42,743 nt of DNA from an uncultured Clostridia bacterium. GTDB lineage: Bacteria > Bacillota > Limnochordia > Darwinibacteriales > DTU012. Within the stretch, counting starts at the first letter, position 1. Each line of letters opens with the position of its first letter. Both the position numbers and the translations under genes were made by a program. The stretch covers positions 1 to 42,743 of the forward strand of contig FIZJ01000003.1 of NCBI GenBank assembly GCA_900019385.1, in the 5' to 3' direction. The notes beneath the pieces were generated by a model, which was not told the DNA's origin, ran no database searches, and saw only the letters and a list, made by a program, of their open reading frames with translations. Below are positions 1 to 6,958 of this stretch, piece after piece.

Positions 1-32
1 TTGCGGCATCTGTCATTGGCGACAGCTTTCTT

Positions 33-62
33 ATCTTACCACACCTGTCCGGGTGGTGTCAA
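33..62 (-). promoter_or_regulatory. Tandem promoter P3 reading out of the left end
   Basis: On the minus strand there is a perfect -35 TTGACA (57-62) and a -10 TAAGAT (33-38) separated by 18 bp. It is the third of three similar promoters in 1-266 and would start transcription close to position 26, running leftwards out of the window. The transcribed gene is not visible. Confidence 0.6.
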
Positions 63-120
63 TAACTATTTTGCGTTTAAACTCGCTGCGGCATTCACCA
101 ATGTGCGGCGACATTTGTGT

Positions 121-149
121 ATTATACGCGCCTCAAACCGCATTGTCAA
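121..149 (-). promoter_or_regulatory. Tandem promoter P2, full consensus
   Basis: The minus strand has TTGACA (144-149), a 17-bp spacer and TATAAT (121-126), a perfect match to the vegetative sigma-70/sigma-A consensus. It lies between P1 and P3 at a regular distance of about 85 bp from each. Confidence 0.7.
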
Positions 150-203
150 TTGCCAATTGCTTCCAGGCTCCTTGGCTTTGGCCAATCCATGCCGGCAAGT
201 GAT

Positions 204-233
204 ATCATACCAGCTTATCCCGGTGGATGTCAA
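204..233 (-). promoter_or_regulatory. Tandem promoter P1 downstream of the gmhB-like gene
   Basis: The minus strand has TTGACA (228-233), an 18-bp spacer and TATGAT (204-209). It starts about 34 bp beyond the stop of the gmhB-like gene. The remainder of 1-266 contains no convincing gene. Confidence 0.6.
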
Positions 234-266
234 TAGCTCTTTTACCGAAATTCCTGCTTTTTGTTT

Positions 267-809
267 TCACTCTTCCAGGCCGAACAGCAGTTCAACCGCC
301 TCGGCCAGGCTTTGGCTCACCAGATCCACATCTGGCGGAGCTTCTGCGGAAGATCCGATAAAAATGGTTTTGGTGCCGGCATTCTTGCCGGCCTCGATGT
401 CGATGCTCCGATCGCCAACCATGTATGACTCGCCGAGGTCCAAATCATATTCTTCCGCCAGTTCCAAAAGCATGCCTGGTTTCGGTTTGCGGCAGGCGCA
501 GCCCGCCTTGGGCTTGTGGGTGCACACCTTAATCTGATGGATGACGCCTCCACAGCGGCGCACATGGCTCACCAGCTTTTCATGAATCCGATCCAGATCT
601 GCTTGGGACATGAGCCCCAAGCCGACACCACCTTGATTAGTGACTACGAAGACGAAATAACCTTGTTGATTGAGACACCGTATTGCCTGCCCCACACCAT
701 CGATCATCCTCAGTTCCTCTGGTTTGTTTGGGGGCCGTTGTTTTCCCCGGTGGGGGATACTGTGATTCAGGACTCCGTCCCGATCGAGAAAAAAAGCCCG
801 ATTTTTCAA
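267..809 (-). CDS. gmhB: HAD-IIIA phosphatase, D-glycero-D-manno-heptose-1,7-bisphosphate 7-phosphatase-like
   Basis: This 180-residue protein is a cytoplasmic HAD-superfamily phosphatase of the histidinol-phosphate/heptose-bisphosphatase type. Visible motifs are the nucleophile loop FFLDRDGVLN (D9 and D11), motif II VVTNQGGVG, a zinc-binding loop of the pattern C-x-H ... C-x-C (CTHKPKAGCACRKPKPG) and motif IV GDRSIDIEAGKNAG. The zinc loop and insert are typical of GmhB; the true substrate cannot be told from sequence. The longer reading from GTG 848 lacks a ribosome site, whereas TTG 809 is preceded by AAGGTGAG with 5-nt spacing and overlaps the upstream stop as TTGA. I therefore chose 809. 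It is translationally coupled to the transporter gene upstream. Confidence 0.8.
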   Translation of the reverse strand: MKNRAFFLDRDGVLNHSIPHRGKQRPPNKPEELRMIDGVGQAIRCLNQQGYFVFVVTNQGGVGLGLMSQADLDRIHEKLVSHVRRCGGVIHQIKVCTHKPKAGCACRKPKPGMLLELAEEYDLDLGESYMVGDRSIDIEAGKNAGTKTIFIGSSAEAPPDVDLVSQSLAEAVELLFGLEE

Positions 810-1717
810 GTTCTCACCTTCATCTTGCTGAAGTACTGGGCACCCCACACGCCAACCACAATTCCAATCCCGCCGACAATCTGGATTGGTGTCAGCCGTT
901 CACCTAAGAACACAACGCCTGCTGTGATCGCGATTAATGTGGTGAGAGTATCGAACACTCCTACCTTATAGGATGGTAGATGCGCCAACGCGTAATTCAG
1001 CAGGAAAAACCCGGCGACAGACGCTCCAAACCCCAAGTAGGCAACAGCGCCCAGAATTGGAGGTTCCAACAGCGGTATAAGAAAAGCCTTCAAAGGATTG
1101 TCCGAGCCTGAACCAGCCAGCGAGGCCAGCGCCATTGGCAGGAATGCCAGCAAGCCCATGTGCATCATGGCGTAGGTTATGGTCAATGGCGAATAGCTCC
1201 GCGACAGCCACCGGGACATGACCGTCGCCGCCGCTGCGGCCACCGCCGCCCCCAACAGCACCATCAAGCCCAACATGCTCACATTGGCGGCTTCCCCATA
1301 GTTTAGGCCAATCAGGGCAACTCCGGCTATGGAAACAAACATGGCAGCCAGCTGGTAACGATTAGGTTTTTCTGACAAGAACACCCGGGCAAAGATAAGT
1401 GTAAAGATTGGAATAACGGCAACCATCAGCCCGGAGATGGCCGCTGATGTATGATGGATTCCTAGTGTCTCCAGCGAGAAATAGAGAATTGGTTGAATCA
1501 GCCCAATCGCCAAAAGGGGTTTTATTGATCCGGCTCGTTCAATCCTGATAATCCTCAGCAACCGCAGCAGGTTAATCAACACTACAGCAAACAAAAACCG
1601 CAGCGCCAGCAAGTGGAATGGGTCGAGCCTGCCCAAAGCGGCCCGGGAAAACACGAAAGAAAAGCCGAAAACCGCTGTGAATCCTATTACAGCCAAATAG
1701 GGGTTGCGCTTAAACAT
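806..1717 (-). CDS. EamA/DMT-family transporter, ten membrane segments
   Basis: This 303-residue, strongly hydrophobic protein has the two-repeat layout of EamA-type drug/metabolite transporters, with about ten predicted membrane helices. The first is near residues 7-27 (AVIGFTAVFGFSFVFSRAA) and the last ends shortly before a charged tail. The length is normal for the family. Family members export amino acids, nucleotide-sugars or other metabolites; the substrate here is unknown. It starts 18 bp after the MutS-like gene and ends in a 4-base TTGA overlap with the gmhB-like gene, so the three probably form an operon. An upstream GGAG lies about 11 nt before the ATG, which is slightly long. Confidence 0.85.
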   Translation of the reverse strand: MFKRNPYLAVIGFTAVFGFSFVFSRAALGRLDPFHLLALRFLFAVVLINLLRLLRIIRIERAGSIKPLLAIGLIQPILYFSLETLGIHHTSAAISGLMVAVIPIFTLIFARVFLSEKPNRYQLAAMFVSIAGVALIGLNYGEAANVSMLGLMVLLGAAVAAAAATVMSRWLSRSYSPLTITYAMMHMGLLAFLPMALASLAGSGSDNPLKAFLIPLLEPPILGAVAYLGFGASVAGFFLLNYALAHLPSYKVGVFDTLTTLIAITAGVVFLGERLTPIQIVGGIGIVVGVWGAQYFSKMKVRT

Positions 1718-1735
1718 ATGTCCGGTTTCTCCACT

Positions 1736-3460
1736 CTAATCAGTTATTGCCTCCGGGTAACCCAAGAGGCGCAGAAGAGCAATCGCATTCCGGGTTTGAG
1801 AAGGTCCCGGTTTCAAAGTGTAATCAAATTCGAGTCCGTGTTCCCCCACCTGCTCCCGAAAATGGTAATTGACATAGTCCGGCTCAAGCAGCTTCGTTAA
1901 TTCAAGATCGTGAGTCGCTGCCAGGATGATTGTCCCAGATCTGACCACATGTTTCAGTACCCGGCAACCTGCCTTGATTCTTTCTTCGGAATTGGTGCCT
2001 CGGTACAATTCATCAAAAACCGCCATGATGGCTGTCTCGGTTTCAGCGTCGATCGCCTTGATGATCCGGAGAATCGACTGAGCCTCGACCAGGTAGTAAC
2101 TCTTACCCTCAATAATGTTGTCCGACCGTCCGATTGACGTGAACAGCTTGAGAAACAGGGACCGGTAGCTCTTGGCCAAGCAGGTGTAAATTGTCTGGGC
2201 AAAGAGAGCGTTGAGAGCCACAGTTCTTAAAAACGTGGATTTTCCGGACATGTTTGACCCGGTAACCAATATGCCCTGGGCGCCAACAGTCAGTGAATTT
2301 GGCACAGGGTCTTGAATCAGAGGATGGTACATGTCCTCCCCCGCCAGTTTATGTCCTGCTCCTTGACTGCGCTTAAGAACCGGCTCGCAATAGTATGCCA
2401 GTGATTCCCGGTAGGAAGCCACTGCCAGCAGCGCATCCAGCTCGGCCACGCACTCATAGACCGCAAGCAGCGCGCTGCGGTGCCGGCGGATTAACTGCAC
2501 AGTACGGTTAAATCCCCGCACATCCAGGAGAAACAGAATACTGATGTACTGAAGGATACTGCCCATGATCGGATCTGCCGATTCCAGCCCGATCCGGGAA
2601 GAATAGCGCATGAACGTAGTGGTTTCCCCCAATGCTGTTTTAAGCTTGGCATTGAATGAGGCCAATGCTTCGGCTTCGACCGACGCAAGTCTCCTGCCAA
2701 AATACACGAGCTTCCGCAGTGCCCTGACCAAGTGAAAGTACCCCTCGATTTTCTTCTGCACCCGATTGTGGATAAACAAGTTCGTGATAAATACCGGGAT
2801 AACGGTTGCAGCCGACAATTCAGGCGAGACAACAGCCGACATGATGCCTGCGGCGGCAAGAAAGGCCAGTAGATTGTGCAGCCAGCCAAAACTCAGTCCA
2901 GAGATCTGAGGCGGGTCAATCAAGAAGCTGATGGCTCGATGTGCATCATCGCGCCCAACCTTGGCCAGAATGGTTTGTACTTTTTCTCTGATTCCAGGTT
3001 CAGCCTGGAACAGCCCTATCAATGCCGAACGCCTTTCGAGTTCACCCTCGCTGAACACGGGCGTCCTCAAGAGAGCGTACAGGTACTGCTGGCCGTAAGC
3101 GGTCAGGGTCCGGTCGATACGGGCGAAAACAAGATTGCCGTTGAGATCCTCCCACGTGCGGTCATCGATCACAAAGCCGGCGTTGGGAACGGAAACCAGC
3201 CTGAAATAATCATCGATTTCGGAAAAATCCCGGCGTTTTTCAATCTCGCCCTTTGACCCCCACAGGCTCCCGAGCCTCGCCAGCAGCTTTTCATGCTCAA
3301 GCCGGACAAAAAGGCTCCTGCTCAAAAGCCCAAACGCCGCGGCCGCAGCCAGCAGCCACAGATACTGGATGGATATGTTCGCGCTCAGCACCAGGCTAAA
3401 ATAAGCCAGCACCCCGGCAATCAGCGCCGTTGTCCAGGCCAGTAATTTTGACGCCGCCAC
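1736..3460 (-). CDS. Membrane-anchored MutS-family ATPase (MutS core and domain V)
   Basis: The 574-residue protein ends in a complete MutS domain V ATPase: Walker A GSNMSGKST (about 401-409), Walker B VFDELYRGT (D483) and the downstream ATHDLEL motif. The middle third is helical and resembles the MutS core/lever region. The mismatch-recognition domain I and the Smr nuclease of MutS2 are absent. Hydrophobic stretches near residues 5-45 and 190-230 look like two pairs of membrane helices, so the protein is probably membrane anchored. Start GTG 3460 is preceded by GGAGG at 7-nt spacing; the in-frame ATG at 3481 has no ribosome site. Its function is unknown; mismatch repair itself is unlikely without domain I. 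It lies between leuS and the transporter on the same strand. Confidence 0.8.
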   Translation of the reverse strand: MAASKLLAWTTALIAGVLAYFSLVLSANISIQYLWLLAAAAAFGLLSRSLFVRLEHEKLLARLGSLWGSKGEIEKRRDFSEIDDYFRLVSVPNAGFVIDDRTWEDLNGNLVFARIDRTLTAYGQQYLYALLRTPVFSEGELERRSALIGLFQAEPGIREKVQTILAKVGRDDAHRAISFLIDPPQISGLSFGWLHNLLAFLAAAGIMSAVVSPELSAATVIPVFITNLFIHNRVQKKIEGYFHLVRALRKLVYFGRRLASVEAEALASFNAKLKTALGETTTFMRYSSRIGLESADPIMGSILQYISILFLLDVRGFNRTVQLIRRHRSALLAVYECVAELDALLAVASYRESLAYYCEPVLKRSQGAGHKLAGEDMYHPLIQDPVPNSLTVGAQGILVTGSNMSGKSTFLRTVALNALFAQTIYTCLAKSYRSLFLKLFTSIGRSDNIIEGKSYYLVEAQSILRIIKAIDAETETAIMAVFDELYRGTNSEERIKAGCRVLKHVVRSGTIILAATHDLELTKLLEPDYVNYHFREQVGEHGLEFDYTLKPGPSQTRNAIALLRLLGYPEAITD

Positions 3461-3487
3461 CTCGCTGCCTCCTGTTGACATAATTGA

Positions 3488-3507
3488 GCGGGGATATCAA
3501 TCCCCGC
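3488..3507 (-). terminator. Hairpin after leuS
   Basis: An 8-bp perfect GC-rich stem (3488-3495 with 3500-3507) and a 4-base loop lie between the leuS stop and the MutS-like start. The minus-strand tail is poor in T, so it would be a weak terminator at most. Confidence 0.4.
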
Positions 3508-3512
3508 CTACG

Positions 3513-5909
3513 TTATTTCACAACCAGGTTCAAAATCTTGCCAGGCACATAGATCGTTTTGAGTATTTCTTTCCCTTCCAAAGCATTCTTCACCGAAGTG
3601 ATCGCCGCCGCAGCGTTCATTACATCTTCTTGCGCTGCATCGGCTGGGACATCCACAGTGCCGCGTGTCCTGCCGTTGACTTGGATCGCCACTGTCACCT
3701 GATCCGCCACCAACATCGCCGGATCTGCTTGAGGCCAACGGGCATCGAACACGGAAGGCTTGTGGCCCAACAGCTGCCACAGCTCTTCCGCCAGGTGCGG
3801 CGCCAGCGGTGCCAAAAGGATAACCAGTGTTTCCAGGCTTTGGCGGTCCACAGTCTGCCCCAATTGGTTCACATACTCCATAAATGCACTGACTACCGTG
3901 TTGAGTTTGAAGGATTCGATCCGTTCAGTCACCGTGGCAATAAGCCGATGCCGCAGTTTTTCACTGGCAAGTGTAGGCTCGGGCATGTTTTTAAGGCTGC
4001 GCACGACCAGGTTCCATACTCTTTGAATAAACCTGTAAACGCCTTCAATCCCGTTGTCCATCCACTCCGAGTCGACCTCGGGCGGCCCGATGAACAACTC
4101 GTAAATCCGGAGGGAATCAGCGCCGTAGTGCTCAACCAGTTCGTCCGGATTGACCACATTGCCTTTGGATTTGCTCATCTTGGCTCCGTCCTTGGTGACC
4201 ATGCCCTGGTTGAACAATCTGACAAACGGCTCGTCAAAGTCTACAACGCCAATGTCGTAGAGAAATTTGATGTAGAATCTGGAATAGAGCAGGTGCAGCA
4301 CCGCATGCTCGATTCCGCCCACATACAAATCCACCGGAAGCCAATACGCAAGCTTTTCGGGATCAGCCAGGGCTGTGTCGTTGTCGGGATCTGCATAGCG
4401 CAGGAAATACCAACAAGAGCCTGCCCACTGTGGCATGGTATTGGTCTCCCGCTTCGCCGGGCCGCCGCACTTGGGACATGTGGTGTTCACCCATTCAGTG
4501 ATGGCAGCCAACGGCGATTCTCCGGTCCCGGTCGGCTGGTAGTTTTCAACATCCGGCAGAGTCACCGGCAGCTGATCTTCGGGAACGGGAACCTCGCCGC
4601 ATTTGGGGCAGTGGACAATGGGAATCGGCTCGCCCCAATAGCGCTGGCGCGAGAACACCCAGTCGCGCATCTTGTATTGTACCGAAGCCCTGCCTTGACC
4701 TTTCTTCTGCAGATGCTCTGTAATCGCTTTTTTGGCGTTTTCCGAATCCATGCCGTCGAACGGGCCAGAATTGATCAAGACGCCGTCAATCACGAACGGC
4801 AGATCTGGAACAGTACCGTCCTTTTCGGCAATCACTGGAATGATGGGCAGAGCGAATTTTTGGGCAAATTCATAGTCCCGTTCGTCGTGGGCGGGGACGG
4901 CCATGATCGCCCCTGAACCATAGTCGATCAGCACATAGTCGCCGACCCAGATCGGTATCCGCTTGCCGTTGACAGGGTTTATCCCATAGGCTCCAGTGAA
5001 CACACCGGTCTTCTCTTTATTGGCCATCCGTTCCACAGAAGACTTGCTCATGGCTTGTTTGACGTACTTCTCCACGTCCTCTTTCTGCTCTGGGGTGGTG
5101 ATCTTGGAAACCAGCTCATGTTCAGGAGCCAGCACCATGTAAGTCGCGCCAAACAGAGTGTCCGGCCTAGTGGTGAAGACTGTGATCTGTTCATCAGCGC
5201 CATCTATGGCGAAGACCACTTCCGCACCTTCACTGCGGCCGATCCAGGCTTCCTGCATTTTGACCACTTTTTCTGGCCAATCCAGGGTTTTCAAGCCTTC
5301 CAGGAGCCGATCGGCATATTTGGTGATCCTGAGCATCCACTGCATCAGATGCCTCTTCTCCACCGGTGTGCCGCACCGCTCGCACGCACCCTGGACAACC
5401 TCTTCGTTGGCCAACCCTGTCTGACAGCTCGGGCAGAAATTGATGGGCATCTCTTTGCGGTAAGCCAGGCCGCGCTTATACATTTGCACAAAAATCCACT
5501 GCGTCCATTTATAATAGCCGGGGTCTGTCGTGTTGACCTCCCGGGTCCAATCATACATGGCACCGATTTCATGCAGCTGGCGCTTGAAGGTCGCCACGTT
5601 GCTCGCTGTGGAAACTGTGGGATGAATTCCTTTCTTGATCGCGTCGTTCTCTGCCGGTAGGCCAAACGCATCCCAACCCATGGGATGCAGCACATTATAC
5701 CCCTGCAGTTTTTTGTACCGGCTCCACACATCGCTGAGCACATAGCCGCGCCAATGACCTACGTGAAGCCCGGCTCCCGAAGGATATGGGAACATGTCCA
5801 GGCAGTAGAACTTGGGCTTGTCGGGATCCATTGTCACGGTGTGAGCCTGCGTCTCTTCCCAGTACGATCTCCATTTGGCCTCGATTGCCTTGTGATTGTA
5901 CGAATTCAT
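3513..5909 (-). CDS. leuS: Leucyl-tRNA synthetase
   Basis: This 798-residue class Ia synthetase charges tRNA-Leu in the cytoplasm. The sequence shows the HIGH-box equivalent HVGH (residues 49-52), a large CP1 editing insertion containing the threonine-rich TTRPDTLFGATYMV motif, two CxxC zinc-type pairs (CPSCQTG and CERCG), and KMSKS (577-581), followed by an anticodon-binding domain. The length is close to the usual 800-810. The ATG is preceded by a strong GGAGGAGGAG site. It has its own promoter (6009-6037) and a leader with a terminator-like hairpin but no T-box, unlike pheS and ileS in this window. Confidence 0.97.
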   Translation of the reverse strand: MNSYNHKAIEAKWRSYWEETQAHTVTMDPDKPKFYCLDMFPYPSGAGLHVGHWRGYVLSDVWSRYKKLQGYNVLHPMGWDAFGLPAENDAIKKGIHPTVSTASNVATFKRQLHEIGAMYDWTREVNTTDPGYYKWTQWIFVQMYKRGLAYRKEMPINFCPSCQTGLANEEVVQGACERCGTPVEKRHLMQWMLRITKYADRLLEGLKTLDWPEKVVKMQEAWIGRSEGAEVVFAIDGADEQITVFTTRPDTLFGATYMVLAPEHELVSKITTPEQKEDVEKYVKQAMSKSSVERMANKEKTGVFTGAYGINPVNGKRIPIWVGDYVLIDYGSGAIMAVPAHDERDYEFAQKFALPIIPVIAEKDGTVPDLPFVIDGVLINSGPFDGMDSENAKKAITEHLQKKGQGRASVQYKMRDWVFSRQRYWGEPIPIVHCPKCGEVPVPEDQLPVTLPDVENYQPTGTGESPLAAITEWVNTTCPKCGGPAKRETNTMPQWAGSCWYFLRYADPDNDTALADPEKLAYWLPVDLYVGGIEHAVLHLLYSRFYIKFLYDIGVVDFDEPFVRLFNQGMVTKDGAKMSKSKGNVVNPDELVEHYGADSLRIYELFIGPPEVDSEWMDNGIEGVYRFIQRVWNLVVRSLKNMPEPTLASEKLRHRLIATVTERIESFKLNTVVSAFMEYVNQLGQTVDRQSLETLVILLAPLAPHLAEELWQLLGHKPSVFDARWPQADPAMLVADQVTVAIQVNGRTRGTVDVPADAAQEDVMNAAAAITSVKNALEGKEILKTIYVPGKILNLVVK

Positions 5910-5930
5910 CCAGAACTCCTCCTCCAGATT

Positions 5931-5966
5931 AAAACAAAAGACCCTTCACTCGCGGCGAAAAGGGTC
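5931..5966 (-). terminator. Terminator-like hairpin in the leuS leader (possible attenuator)
   Basis: A 7-bp stem (5940-5946 with 5960-5966, GACCCTT/AAGGGTC) is followed on the minus strand by TTTTGTTTT. It lies downstream of the leuS promoter and upstream of its ribosome site, so it can act as an attenuator within the leuS transcript as well as end the yunB transcript. Confidence 0.6.
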
Positions 5967-6008
5967 AGCGATCTCCGCCAGATCCTGAGTCCGAAAGAAC
6001 TTATGCAT

Positions 6009-6037
6009 ATTATATCCAAAAGCGCGGCTCTTGACAA
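6009..6037 (-). promoter_or_regulatory. Promoter of leuS
   Basis: The minus strand has -35 TTGTCA (6032-6037), a 17-bp spacer and -10 TATAAT (6009-6014). The start would be near 6002, giving a leader of about 93 nt that includes the attenuator-like hairpin. Confidence 0.65.
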
Positions 6038-6057
6038 GTAGTTCCGCTTGAAAAGGA

Positions 6058-6825
6058 TCAGCGCCCGATGACAAATTCCACAGATTGCGGCAGGCTGCCA
6101 GCCCCCGACGACTGCCCAAACCCGCCTACCAGGCCTTCAGCAGTAAAATACCAGGACGGAACATCCCCGACAATCACGTCTTCGATCAGGACAACCCTGG
6201 TTGACACCGGCATTGTCTGTGACGCCAAGGGGACCACAATCCGCATCTCAACAACAATATCTAGGTATAGGCGGTGAATTGTCTGATTGATTCCAGCTGA
6301 TACGAAGCTGCTGACGGGAGTGGCTGTCACCGCCCCGGCTGGAAGTATTTTGAGTGTTATTTTTGGCCCGTAGCCTGCGAATAGTTCCGAGCCTAGGAAC
6401 TGGCCGAGAGGGACAGCCAAAGTTTCAGCGGGCAATCCCTGCAGGTCATGGGCTATCTTCAGGGCGACCGCTGCAGAGGTTTGGCTGATCTTGGCGGTAT
6501 CATATTTGATCGCCTGGATCCGGCCTTGAGTGTCGGTGATGACTTCAGCCAGTTCCAGTGCGGCAATCTGTTCGAGTGTCTCTTCCACAGCCTTATTGAT
6601 CGCTTGGGTGGCCAGATTCACGGCTTTGGCCTCAGCCCAGGCGAACAACACTGGAGCGACTCGTTTCTCAACTGTCATGGCTGTGACAGCCATCAGCAAA
6701 GCAATCAACAAAAAGCCGATCAGCAAAACTCGGATCCGGCTTGGGCGTGATGGTTCTCCCGGGCTGGGCTTTGATCGATAGGCCTTGGACATCCTAAACG
6801 GCGGCTGCCACCGTAATCGGGACAT
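6058..6825 (-). CDS. yunB: Sporulation protein YunB
   Basis: This 255-residue protein has one N-terminal membrane helix (about residues 32-52, IRVLLIGFLLIALLMAVTA) followed by a soluble domain. Directly after the helix comes the stretch WAEAKAVNLATQAINKAV, which I recognise from the YunB family; B. subtilis YunB has nearly the same length and is made in the mother cell under sigma-E. Its role in sporulation is structural or assembly-related but not defined. The ribosome site is weak (a run of G about 8 nt upstream of the ATG); an internal ATG at residue 12 is an alternative start. It diverges from the PBP gene. No clear sigma-E promoter was found upstream. Confidence 0.85.
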   Translation of the reverse strand: MSRLRWQPPFRMSKAYRSKPSPGEPSRPSRIRVLLIGFLLIALLMAVTAMTVEKRVAPVLFAWAEAKAVNLATQAINKAVEETLEQIAALELAEVITDTQGRIQAIKYDTAKISQTSAAVALKIAHDLQGLPAETLAVPLGQFLGSELFAGYGPKITLKILPAGAVTATPVSSFVSAGINQTIHRLYLDIVVEMRIVVPLASQTMPVSTRVVLIEDVIVGDVPSWYFTAEGLVGGFGQSSGAGSLPQSVEFVIGR

Positions 6826-6905
6826 AAGCTCTGCCCCCCGCGCGAAATATATGTCAACCCCATCTCTGCTTGTATTTGCCCATTGATTGTGGTAAATTAT
6901 ATCTG

Positions 6906-6934
6906 TTCATAGTCCAAATTGAGTATGATATAAT
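6906..6934 (+). promoter_or_regulatory. Extended -10 promoter of the PBP gene
   Basis: TGATATAAT (6926-6934) is an extended -10 element; a moderate -35 TTCATA lies at 6906-6911 with a 17-bp spacer. The expected start near 6941 falls after the GTG at 6938, which argues for the downstream TTG start of the PBP gene. Confidence 0.6.
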
Positions 6935-6958
6935 TCCGTGAGGATGGAGGCGAAACTG

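Noticed and set aside
3630-4916. A 428-codon open reading frame on the plus strand inside leuS
   Set aside because: It is the antisense shadow of a strongly conserved leuS; it has no recognisable motif, ribosome site or promoter.
5944-6008. Possible leader peptide starting at ATG 6008 upstream of leuS
   Set aside because: The ATG touches the -10 hexamer and would lie upstream of the transcript start; it has no ribosome site and no leucine-rich run.
6826-6937. Sigma-E promoter for yunB
   Set aside because: CATACT-like and ATAT-like pieces occur in the divergent gap but never with correct spacing, so no promoter was annotated.
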